From the NCBI GenBank assembly GCA_023134135.1, contig JAGLVB010000011.1:1-48096 (forward strand): DNA of 48,096 nt. The letters run 5' to 3'. Shown here one piece after another: positions 41,842 through 48,096 of this stretch. The position numbers and the translations under genes were made by a program. Under the pieces are notes generated by a model. It did not search any database, was not told the DNA's origin, and saw only the letters and a program-made list of their open reading frames with translations. This DNA comes from Candidatus Aenigmatarchaeota archaeon. GTDB taxonomy: Archaea > Aenigmatarchaeota > Aenigmatarchaeia > QMZS01. Numbering within the stretch: position 1 is the first letter of the stretch; each line of letters opens with the position of its first letter.

Positions 41842-42423
41842 ATGAAAAAGATAATACTTTGTGAAGGAAAACAAGATATGACTTTCTATAAAGAGTTATT
41901 TAGTAAATTAAAACTAAAGACAAAAACTTACACAATTTTTGATGCAAATAATTGTAAATCAAACAAATATAAAGCAGAAGAAACTAAAGCGATAAGGAAT
42001 TTGGGTCACACCTCAAAAAATATACTCATAAAAGCCGAAAAAGGTGGAAATTTAGTTAAAGTTTATCCTTATTTAATAAGTCTAATAGATGATGATATAA
42101 AAACAATTTTATCCATAGATTTGGATATAAAAAATACAAGAGAAAAATTTATGGTTTATCTAAGAAAAAATTTTACTTCTAAAAATATAACTTTAACCTG
42201 TAGCAACATTAAAGAAAAAACAAATCTCATAAGCTGGGACATTCTTATAAAACATAACAAAACGTATTTAGGGAATACTTCTGTAATTGCATTTAACTCT
42301 AGTTTAGAAAAAGTAGCAGGTATTAAGAGATACCCTGAAGGAGCTGTTAAGATAAGAAATAAATCAGCTAAACTATTAAAAGAAAAAGAGATCTTTGAAT
42401 CTTTTAAAAATATTCTAAATTGA
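41842..42423 (+). CDS. TOPRIM-domain partner protein (DUF3226/DUF4435-like)
   Basis: The 193-residue protein starts with the TOPRIM acidic motif LCEGKQDMTFY (Glu 8, Asp 12) and has the paired Asp motif SIDLDIK (Asp 93, Asp 95), separated by the expected distance. TOPRIM folds bind Mg and cut nucleic acid in OLD nucleases and AriB. It starts one base after the ATPase stop, so translation is coupled. The two genes resemble PARIS-type or split OLD anti-phage systems; subtype cannot be fixed without searches. Confidence 0.75.
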   Translation: MKKIILCEGKQDMTFYKELFSKLKLKTKTYTIFDANNCKSNKYKAEETKAIRNLGHTSKNILIKAEKGGNLVKVYPYLISLIDDDIKTILSIDLDIKNTREKFMVYLRKNFTSKNITLTCSNIKEKTNLISWDILIKHNKTYLGNTSVIAFNSSLEKVAGIKRYPEGAVKIRNKSAKLLKEKEIFESFKNILN

Positions 42424-42436
42424 ACAAAATAACTCG

Positions 42437-43039
42437 TTATCTCAATCTCCCAACAATAAACAAGTGGTCGTGTTCGTAAGGCTCCAAATCAACAGTCTCA
42501 ATAATCTCAAAGTCATCGCTTAATTCTTTGACTGCTTCTTTGTAAATTTCCTTTATATCTCTGACAGAATCAATTGCCTTTGCTTTCAGGGCTATTGCAA
42601 TCAATCCCCCCTTTTTCAGGAAAACCTTGTTTTTCTTCAAGATTGTTGTCTGGTCTCTCTGCGCAATATCCTCATAAACCAAATCAACTTTTCCAATCCA
42701 CCCGTAATTTTCAGGGAACTTTGCGTCTTCAAGCAAGGGAACAATATTTGAACTTTTCCCCGCCTTCTCAACAAGCTTGTCAATTATCTTTCCAGAGACT
42801 TCAATTGCGTAAATTCTTCCATTATTTTCAACAATATCCGAGAAATGCGAAATTGTGGTTCCATGAGCTGCGCCAAGATACAGAATTTTCTGACCTTTTT
42901 TCGCAGGGAAATTATTCAGCCCATTTAAAATCGCTGCGGCTGGTTTTGACTTGCGAGGATTCCACTCTTCAAACTTACCGCTTTTTGTGTAAAGTTTGTC
43001 ATCTTTTTTATACACATTATGAAATAATTGCGCTCTCAT
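42437..43039 (-). CDS. flpA: fibrillarin-like rRNA/tRNA 2'-O-methyltransferase
   Basis: This is the catalytic subunit of archaeal box C/D ribonucleoproteins, which methylates ribose 2'-OH guided by RNA. The 200-residue SAM-dependent enzyme shows KILYLGAAHGTTISHFSD, YAIEVSGKIIDKLV, DLVYEDIAQRDQ and GGLIAIALKAKAID, the standard fibrillarin series. It is divergent from nop5, whose product is its partner, across a 36-base spacer holding both promoters. Confidence 0.96.
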   Translation of the reverse strand: MRAQLFHNVYKKDDKLYTKSGKFEEWNPRKSKPAAAILNGLNNFPAKKGQKILYLGAAHGTTISHFSDIVENNGRIYAIEVSGKIIDKLVEKAGKSSNIVPLLEDAKFPENYGWIGKVDLVYEDIAQRDQTTILKKNKVFLKKGGLIAIALKAKAIDSVRDIKEIYKEAVKELSDDFEIIETVDLEPYEHDHLFIVGRLR

Positions 43040-43075
43040 AATACTAAATTTCTTAAAAACATTCTAATATAATTT

Positions 43076-43837
43076 ATGGTAAAGATAAAATCACCTTTTG
43101 GGATTATTGAAAACAATAAAATTATAGAGAAATTCTCAGAAAACCCGAAAACCGCAGCAAAAGAATTCTCTGAGAGCAATTTTGATTCAGATATTCTTGA
43201 CTGCGAAATTGATAAAATTTCCCCTTATAAAAATCCCGGGAAATGGCTGAGAGATTTCGGTATTGAAATCACAAAACTAAAACTCAAAAATACTGATTCC
43301 GGGGAAGAGAAATTAATATTATCTTCGCGAACACTTGATGAATTAAGCCACATTATAAATGTCCTAAATAATAGGGAAGAAATATTATCTGGATTTGACA
43401 GTTTTAAAATTTCTCTTGAGAACACAAAAAAATTAAAGGAGAAACTGGAAAACAGAATCCATAAAGAGAGTTATTTAATTGCCCCAAATCTTACAACTTT
43501 GGTTGGTCCCATCCTCACAGCAAACCTGATTTCACAGGCAAGGGGATTAAAAAATCTCTCAAAGATGCCCTCTTCAAAAATACAGATTATCGGAGCAGAA
43601 AAAAGTTTATTCAAACATCTTGCGGATAAAGAATCCAATAAGATTCCAAAATATGGGATAATCTATAAATCAACTTACATTCAAGAAGCCAAAAAAGGAC
43701 TTGGGGGGAAAATTGCCAGACTGCTCTCCGCAAAATTAATGGTTGCGGCAAGATTGGATTATTTCTCTGATGAAAATAAAGGAACAGAATTAAAAGAAAA
43801 ACTGATTGAAGAAATTGGAAAAATTGATAGGAAATAG
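43076..43837 (+). CDS. nop5: Nop5/Nop56-like box C/D RNP scaffold, shortened
   Basis: Nop5 bridges the guide RNA/L7Ae complex and fibrillarin. The RNA-binding NOP domain is clear: LIAPNLTTLVGPILTANLIS, ARGLKNLSKMPSSKIQIIGA, and GIIYKSTYIQEAKKGLGGK. At 253 residues the protein is well below the usual archaeal 360-420. The central coiled coil that mediates dimerisation is reduced to about 40 residues, and the N-terminal fibrillarin-binding domain is compact. Its partner FlpA is encoded next door. The shortening may reflect DPANN genome reduction or a different RNP stoichiometry. Confidence 0.93.
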   Translation: MVKIKSPFGIIENNKIIEKFSENPKTAAKEFSESNFDSDILDCEIDKISPYKNPGKWLRDFGIEITKLKLKNTDSGEEKLILSSRTLDELSHIINVLNNREEILSGFDSFKISLENTKKLKEKLENRIHKESYLIAPNLTTLVGPILTANLISQARGLKNLSKMPSSKIQIIGAEKSLFKHLADKESNKIPKYGIIYKSTYIQEAKKGLGGKIARLLSAKLMVAARLDYFSDENKGTELKEKLIEEIGKIDRK

Positions 43838-43887
43838 CTGAATAGGGGCAATTTATGCCCATAAATACTTCCAATTGATTATATTTG

Positions 43888-44115
43888 ATGAAATACAAGA
43901 AATATACCCCAAATTTGATTAAAAAAATAGAGAAATATTCTACAAGAAGTATGAAGGAAATAAGTGAAACAATTGAAACTTATCCTGAAGGAATTGTTCT
44001 GGGTGTTGTGCTTGGAGTAATGGCTTACAGCAACCCAATAAATTTAGACCCAGATATTTTATATCAATCAGCAAATTACCTAAAAGATGTAATAACTCAT
44101 ATAAACCCATATTAA
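43888..44115 (+). CDS. small hypothetical protein
   Basis: This 75-residue protein has a basic amphipathic N-terminus (LIKKIEKYSTRSMKEIS) and a short hydrophobic Gly/Val segment (GIVLGVVLGVMAYS) that could be a single membrane helix. ATG at 43888 is preferred over an in-frame TTG one codon upstream. Its stop overlaps the convergent peptidase gene by four bases. No family is recognised. CATAAATAC lies about 25 bases upstream as a likely TATA box. Confidence 0.5.
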   Translation: MKYKKYTPNLIKKIEKYSTRSMKEISETIETYPEGIVLGVVLGVMAYSNPINLDPDILYQSANYLKDVITHINPY

Positions 44116-44675
44116 TAATTAATCTGATAATTTTTCAGTTCTGCAATTCTGGCTTCAACAGTGTACTTAGGACAGACATATAGTTCACTTAATCCTTTAA
44201 TATTATAATCTAATTCTCTTACTTTTTTTTTAAAATCCCAGGCAGGCATAAGAATTATTCTAGCCAGGTAATTACTGGAATCTTCAAACACAAGTTCATG
44301 CTTAAAATTAATTAATTTATGACCTTCCAAATCATACTCTGATAATCTATGCGAGGTTTCATGAACAACGGTAAATCTTTTCTCAGAATCATCATCTTCA
44401 CCATCCACTATTATTTTAAATGCCGTTTTATCATTTTCATCGTAATATGGTATTAACCGTCCCTGTCCTTTCTTTAAATAAGGGTCTATCAAAACCTTAT
44501 CAATCCCTATAAAATTTGCTGATTCAACAGCAAGAAATGGAGGCTCGTAATCCTTTTGTATCTCATAAAAGAATCCGGAAACTTCTTTTTCAATATCCTT
44601 CTGGATATTACTTAAATCACACTTGATATTCTTTGCAAGAATACTATAACATTCGTCAGGAATTTTAATAGACAT
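44112..44675 (-). CDS. ImmA/IrrE-like metallopeptidase, paralogue 1
   Basis: The 187 residues contain the zinc motif HETSH (His 105 to His 109) in FTVVHETSHRLSE, then the downstream EDSSNYLARIILMPAW (Glu 131), which matches the E-x2-A-N-x-F-A-x2-LLMP pattern of ImmA/IrrE proteases. These enzymes cleave regulators in mobile-element or stress control. The usual HTH partner or fused HTH is absent. It is about half identical by eye to the gene at 45349-45900. The region upstream of its start (44676-44704) is also nearly identical to that of the paralogue. Confidence 0.75.
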   Translation of the reverse strand: MSIKIPDECYSILAKNIKCDLSNIQKDIEKEVSGFFYEIQKDYEPPFLAVESANFIGIDKVLIDPYLKKGQGRLIPYYDENDKTAFKIIVDGEDDDSEKRFTVVHETSHRLSEYDLEGHKLINFKHELVFEDSSNYLARIILMPAWDFKKKVRELDYNIKGLSELYVCPKYTVEARIAELKNYQINY

Positions 44676-44704
44676 AATTCCAATTACTTTTAAATTTAGA
44701 TTAT
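44676..44704 (-). promoter_or_regulatory. promoter of metallopeptidase paralogue 1
   Basis: On the minus strand the 29 bases before the ATG contain CTAAATTTAAAAGTAATT, a TATA-like box. They match the region upstream of paralogue 2 at 27 of 29 bases. The conservation exceeds that of the coding sequences and points to shared regulation or recent duplication. The plus-strand gene at 44711 must use the other side of the same region. Confidence 0.5.
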
Positions 44705-44710
44705 ATATTA

Positions 44711-45331
44711 ATGGTAAAAAAGAAATATCCTACAAATCCTATAGAAAATCTGAAAAAATCATACATACGCGTTAAACCGGATACTTATTATAGTATGTCC
44801 TGGAATTATTTTGAAGATATAATTGGAGATTATGGATTCAAAGAGGTTTTATCTGATATCTGGAGACATGATGATAAAGAAGATTATTTCAAAATATTCG
44901 CAGATACTGATAAAAGTTTATTGATTGGAGCAACAACTTATAATCAAAAAATGAATGGCGGGACTTTATATGGAGAAATTGTTTCAAAAGAGGTTATTGA
45001 AGAAGATATGTTAAATGCCCGCATTTATGATTTATGCGATATTTTACAGGGCGGAAGTATTGGAGATTCAAATAAGATAAATGAAGGCGTGCATTTTAGC
45101 GTATCTATAATGGAAGAATTAATAGGATATTTAAAAAGTATTGAAAATTCAGAATATTTTAAGTTTGCTAATCCCTGGAAAACAAAATACTCATCTTTCG
45201 ATCTTCCTTTTTTGCGGCTTGTAACTCCTGAAGAATCAAAAATCGAGGGATATGATTACAAAGCAATAACTGAAAATAGAATTAAGAGACTGCCTAAAAA
45301 TGTGCGGGAAATGATTGGGGTTATTGATTGA
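44711..45331 (+). CDS. hypothetical protein between the two metallopeptidases
   Basis: This 206-residue soluble protein is unknown to me. Features are a Tyr/Trp-rich N-terminal segment (YYSMSWNYFEDIIGDYG), a Gly-containing central strand (LLIGATTYNQKMNGG) and an acidic helix-rich C-terminal half. It sits on the opposite strand between the two ImmA/IrrE-like genes, divergent from paralogue 1 and convergent with paralogue 2. Position makes it a candidate substrate or regulator of the peptidases, but no cleavage or HTH motif is visible. Confidence 0.55.
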   Translation: MVKKKYPTNPIENLKKSYIRVKPDTYYSMSWNYFEDIIGDYGFKEVLSDIWRHDDKEDYFKIFADTDKSLLIGATTYNQKMNGGTLYGEIVSKEVIEEDMLNARIYDLCDILQGGSIGDSNKINEGVHFSVSIMEELIGYLKSIENSEYFKFANPWKTKYSSFDLPFLRLVTPEESKIEGYDYKAITENRIKRLPKNVREMIGVID

Positions 45332-45348
45332 TAATATCAACACAATAA

Positions 45349-45900
45349 TTACCTGAATTTATAAACTCCCAAGTCTTTAATTCTTTCTTCAACCGCGTAT
45401 TTAGGACAAACATAGAGTTTACTTAATTCCGGAGTATTGTAATTTAATTCCTTTGCTCTTTCTGTAAAATCCCAAGCAGGCATAAGAATTATTCTTGCCA
45501 AATAATCACTGGCATCTTCGTATCTCTCTCCATCTGGAATTACCTTTTTATGACCTTCTGCATTCCATTCCAACAAACTATGCCCGGTTTCATGAGCAAC
45601 TACAAATCTTTTTTCCTCAAGAGGATCTTCATCACCCATCAATATTTTAAAATCTCTTTCACCCAGAGAATTCGGATACAAAGCACCTCCACCTCCATTT
45701 AAAAAAGGAACTGGACGAAACTTATAAATCCCCGCAAGATTTGCGGGTTCAACAACAGAAAATGGAGGCTTATAATCTTTTTGTATCTCATAAAAAAATC
45801 TGGAAATTTCTCTTTCAATATTCATCCTAAGATCCTGTGGAGTGCAATTCAGGTTCTGCGCAAGAATTTTATAACATTCGTAAGGAATTTCAGTAGACAT
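45349..45900 (-). CDS. ImmA/IrrE-like metallopeptidase, paralogue 2
   Basis: The 183 residues have HETGH (His 103 to His 107) in FVVAHETGHSLLEWN and the matching downstream EDASDYLARIILMPAWDF. The N-terminus (IPYECYKILAQNLNC) and the C-terminal YVCPKYAVEERIKDLG parallel paralogue 1 throughout, including FFYEIQKDY at the same position. Differences are concentrated around residues 55-85, possibly a specificity loop. No antitoxin or HTH gene adjoins it. Confidence 0.75.
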   Translation of the reverse strand: MSTEIPYECYKILAQNLNCTPQDLRMNIEREISRFFYEIQKDYKPPFSVVEPANLAGIYKFRPVPFLNGGGGALYPNSLGERDFKILMGDEDPLEEKRFVVAHETGHSLLEWNAEGHKKVIPDGERYEDASDYLARIILMPAWDFTERAKELNYNTPELSKLYVCPKYAVEERIKDLGVYKFR

Positions 45901-45929
45901 AGTTCTAATTACTTTTAAATTTAGATTAT
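45901..45929 (-). promoter_or_regulatory. promoter of metallopeptidase paralogue 2
   Basis: This is the minus-strand promoter region with the same CTAAATTTAAAAGTAATT core as before paralogue 1. It is followed within about 20 bases by the ATG, consistent with a very short leader. Confidence 0.5.
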
Positions 45930-45967
45930 GTTTTAATAATTAAAGGATTTCTATGGAGCTATGAAAC

Positions 45968-45976
45968 TATAAATAC
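45968..45976 (+). promoter_or_regulatory. TATA box before the gene at 46005
   Basis: TATAAATAC is preceded by GGATTTCTATGGA, a motif also seen near 1513 and, as AGAATTTCTATAGA, near 20362. A transcript starting about 25 bases downstream would have a short leader with GTGGT just before the ATG. Confidence 0.45.
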
Positions 45977-46004
45977 TTTTAATAAATTATATATTAGTGG
46001 TAAA

Positions 46005-46301
46005 ATGAATAAAGATGCTGAAAAAGGAACACAAAATTATTTAAAAAGAATAAAAGAAAAATTTATAAAAAATGTAGTGGACCATACAATGGAATCTGAA
46101 CCTATATTACGAGTTATAGAAGATACAACCAAAAAAGCATATAAATTATTGTTGTTAAATAGATTTGTTGCAGAATATGCAATAATGCCTGCAAATCAGA
46201 AAGCTCAAATAAATGAAACATCATATCTCTCTGATTTATATTCCGGAATTGATGGAAAAAAAGAACTACAAATACCCTACAATATTCAGATATATAACTG
46301 A
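46005..46301 (+). CDS. small hypothetical protein
   Basis: This 98-residue, predominantly helical protein has a basic N-terminal half (KRIKEKFIKNVVDHTM) and no membrane segment strong enough to call. A good TATA box and a weak GGT ribosome-binding signal precede it. No family is recognised. It is followed after 36 bases by mre11 on the same strand, so co-transcription is possible. Confidence 0.5.
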   Translation: MNKDAEKGTQNYLKRIKEKFIKNVVDHTMESEPILRVIEDTTKKAYKLLLLNRFVAEYAIMPANQKAQINETSYLSDLYSGIDGKKELQIPYNIQIYN

Positions 46302-46337
46302 AAACATTGAATTTCCTAATATATTTCTAATTAATTT

Positions 46338-47474
46338 ATGATATCAATCACCTCAGATTTCCACCTCGGATACGGTTACAATACTGAAAGAGAAAATGAC
46401 TGCTTTTTTGTGCTTGATGAACTTCTAAAAGAACAATCTGACTTGATTTTGTTTGCGGGGGATTTGTTTGATTCAAGAATTCCCCGATTGGAAGTCCTGT
46501 CAGAGGCAATGCATTTTCTTGCAAAACTGAAAGAAAAAGAAACCAATATTAGCTTTCTGGAATGCGACAAAAAAATAAACAAAAGGGCGATTCATGGGAT
46601 TCCATTTATCTCGATTTACGGTAATCATGACCGGAGACCAAATCTAATAAACCCTGTGCAGAGTCTTGAGAAAGCAGGATTATTAATTAACCTTCACTGC
46701 CAGAAAATTGTGTTTGAATTAAACGGCGAGAAAATAGCAATCCATGGGATGAGCCATGTTCCTGAAAAATATTCAAAAGATGTTTTGATGGAATGGAATC
46801 CAAAACCAGTTCCAGGCGCAAAAAACATTTTATTGTTGCATCAGAACATTGAACCATTTATTTACTCTGATGGCGATGAAGTTAATATGAAAATATCTGA
46901 TTTACCTCTGGGCTTTGATTTGATTGTAAACGGGCACATCCACTGGAAAAATGAAGTGCAACTGAATGAGGGGAAATTAATCCTGCCCGGCAGCACCGTC
47001 CAGACACAACTAAATAAAAAAGAATCTAAAATAAGAAAAGGATATTTTATTCTTGAGCCTGAATTGAAATTTAAGGAAATAAAACAGAGAGACTTCTATT
47101 ACGAAAAAGCCAACACAAATGAAGAAGTTGAAGAATTCCTTAAAAACCTGCCTGAAAAAGAATTAAACCCAATAATCAAAATACAGATAAAAAACACAAG
47201 CAAACTTGACCTTAATATCATTGAAAAAAAATACAAAGACAAGGGAATCCTTGTTTTCAAAAAGGAGATATTTAACACTTTTGAAAAGCAGAAAACCGAA
47301 ATATTAAGGAAACAATTAAGCGCAGAGGAATATGGGATAAAATTGCTAAATGAAAAAAGCAAATTTAGAGACCCGGAGGATTTATTGAACCTGATAATTG
47401 ATGATGATTCAAAAGGAGTTGAAGATATTTTAAGAGAGAATTTTAGGGATAAAGAAAAAGTTGCCAATAATTAA
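46338..47474 (+). CDS. mre11: Mre11-like DNA repair nuclease
   Basis: Mre11 is a manganese-dependent nuclease that processes DNA double-strand breaks with Rad50. The phosphoesterase motifs appear in order: SDFHLGYG (6-13), FAGDLFDSR, YGNHDRRP, HGMSH, LLHQN and NGHIHW. After the catalytic core (about 1-260) there is a capping and Rad50-binding-like C-terminal region of about 115 mainly helical residues. The 378-residue length is normal. rad50 is not adjacent here: the next ORF is an unrelated small protein. Confidence 0.9.
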   Translation: MISITSDFHLGYGYNTERENDCFFVLDELLKEQSDLILFAGDLFDSRIPRLEVLSEAMHFLAKLKEKETNISFLECDKKINKRAIHGIPFISIYGNHDRRPNLINPVQSLEKAGLLINLHCQKIVFELNGEKIAIHGMSHVPEKYSKDVLMEWNPKPVPGAKNILLLHQNIEPFIYSDGDEVNMKISDLPLGFDLIVNGHIHWKNEVQLNEGKLILPGSTVQTQLNKKESKIRKGYFILEPELKFKEIKQRDFYYEKANTNEEVEEFLKNLPEKELNPIIKIQIKNTSKLDLNIIEKKYKDKGILVFKKEIFNTFEKQKTEILRKQLSAEEYGIKLLNEKSKFRDPEDLLNLIIDDDSKGVEDILRENFRDKEKVANN

Positions 47475-47532
47475 AAGATTATTACTCAATAATTAGCTAA
47501 AGTTTTCTTATATATTAATTTAGGTGAAAAAG

Positions 47533-48033
47533 ATGAATGAAATATCTGTTGGAATAATATATACTCCAGTTAATTATACTAAATCCATAAATTTAGATCT
47601 GATTGAAAGATTAGACAAAATAACTGAAAATGGAGAATTTGTTATAAATCGGCATACGGATAATTTAACAGAATTTTATAATCCTGATAAAAAAACAGAG
47701 ATTACAATTTATTCCCGTAATTCTATCTATTTTCAAAGAAATTTAGAGAAAACTGCTTTCTCTCCAACTCAATTGAAATTTATTGCAAAAGAAGGTTTGG
47801 ATTTTGCACAGAAAAATACCCCAATAAAAGACTATTCAAGACAGATTGGGTTAATAGTAAAGGGAGATGATATGAAAAATTTCTATAGCTCCAAAGCAAA
47901 AGAAGTTATTAAAAATTTTGGTGAAGAATTATTCGGAGAATACGCTGATTGTAAAGAACTAAAATTGGATGACAGGGGATTTCATATTTCTGTAAAATCT
48001 ACTGAAATGCCTGTTCTTGAGATTCCTGATTAA
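47533..48033 (+). CDS. hypothetical protein (166 aa)
   Basis: This soluble mixed alpha/beta protein has no recognised domain. Its N-terminus (MNEISVGIIYTPVNYTKSIN) and C-terminal LKLDDRGFHISVKSTEMPV look like beta strands around a helical middle. I chose ATG at 47533 because GGTG, a reasonable archaeal ribosome-binding site, lies eight bases upstream; an in-frame GTG at 47524 overlaps that site. It is the last gene before the right-hand terminal repeat. The remaining 40 bases before the repeat are AT-rich with no feature seen. Confidence 0.55.
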   Translation: MNEISVGIIYTPVNYTKSINLDLIERLDKITENGEFVINRHTDNLTEFYNPDKKTEITIYSRNSIYFQRNLEKTAFSPTQLKFIAKEGLDFAQKNTPIKDYSRQIGLIVKGDDMKNFYSSKAKEVIKNFGEELFGEYADCKELKLDDRGFHISVKSTEMPVLEIPD

Positions 48034-48074
48034 TAAATTTAAGAAAAAATCAATAATTGTTTAAAATTTTCTTA

Positions 48075-48096
48075 TATCCTAACTTTGACAGTTTGT
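48075..48096. repeat. right copy of 22-bp terminal inverted repeat
   Basis: TATCCTAACTTTGACAGTTT plus GT ends the window and is the exact reverse complement of bases 2-23. The two copies point in opposite directions, so the window cannot be a simple circular molecule cut at a direct repeat. Confidence 0.8.

Noticed and set aside
1-48096. Circular plasmid or virus with terminal repeats
   Set aside because: The end repeats are inverted, not direct, and the window holds ribosomal, tRNA and synthetase genes, so it is chromosomal.
1-48096. CRISPR array, rRNA genes or complete insertion sequence
   Set aside because: No regularly spaced direct repeats, no rRNA sequence and no transposase ORF were seen on either strand.

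Overview
The window looks like a chromosomal piece of a small, AT-rich DPANN archaeon, most likely of the Woesearchaeota/Pacearchaeota type. The archaeal signs are uS13-uS4 in archaeal order, uL2, eL43, aRF1 with a GGQ motif, threonyl-tRNA synthetase with the archaeal editing domain, fibrillarin/Nop5, Mre11, KG-type class III signal peptides and TATA boxes near start codons. Many genes start in an AATTATG context with little Shine-Dalgarno signal, as expected for short or absent leaders. All three stop codons are used. The lineage is inferred from gene content and was not checked against a database.

Layout. 1-3.8 kb: the uS13-uS4 operon (minus strand), an aromatic amino acid permease and small membrane or Cys-rich proteins. 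3.8-8.3 kb: tRNA-Glu with three introns, an AT-rich three-gene unit ending in a DnaQ/PolB-like exonuclease lacking key acids, an intact DEDDh exonuclease, a PspC-domain membrane protein and a lone radical SAM enzyme. 8.3-15.6 kb: purB, a Bat-type MoxR/DUF58/VWA/BatD-like operon and a MATE exporter. 15.7-20.5 kb: an accessory block with a Fic/Doc protein, a Type IIG restriction-modification fusion, a three-helix membrane protein, two tiny ORFs and a hairpin RNA candidate. 20.6-24.5 kb: meso-diaminopimelate dehydrogenase, a phosphoesterase, RtcA, tRNA-Gly with two introns and an unknown gene. 24.6-30.1 kb: a pilin/secretion-ATPase operon with exported proteins. 30.2-37.8 kb: tRNA-Arg with two introns, aRF1, eL43, a 1013-aa beta-helix surface protein and ThrRS. 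37.8-43.9 kb: a pilin-like cluster with one frameshifted copy, a deoxyribosyltransferase, uL2, an AAA ATPase/TOPRIM pair and the fibrillarin/Nop5 pair. 43.9-48.1 kb: two ImmA/IrrE-like metallopeptidase paralogues around an unknown gene, Mre11 and orphans.

The most striking content is in the tRNAs. All three tRNA genes are interrupted, with seven introns in total in the D loop, anticodon loop and T loop. The T-loop intron of tRNA-Glu and the anticodon-loop intron of tRNA-Gly share a collinear set of sequence blocks and a purine block, although they sit at different tRNA positions. That suggests a mobile or functional intron family. The tRNA-Gly gene follows RtcA (an RNA-end enzyme), and its 3' end overlaps the end of an opposite-strand ORF. 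Defence-like genes sit as AT-rich inserts between housekeeping genes: the Type IIG enzyme, the AAA+TOPRIM pair, Fic/Doc and possibly the tRNA-Glu-linked unit. Both window ends carry the same 22-bp sequence in inverted orientation.
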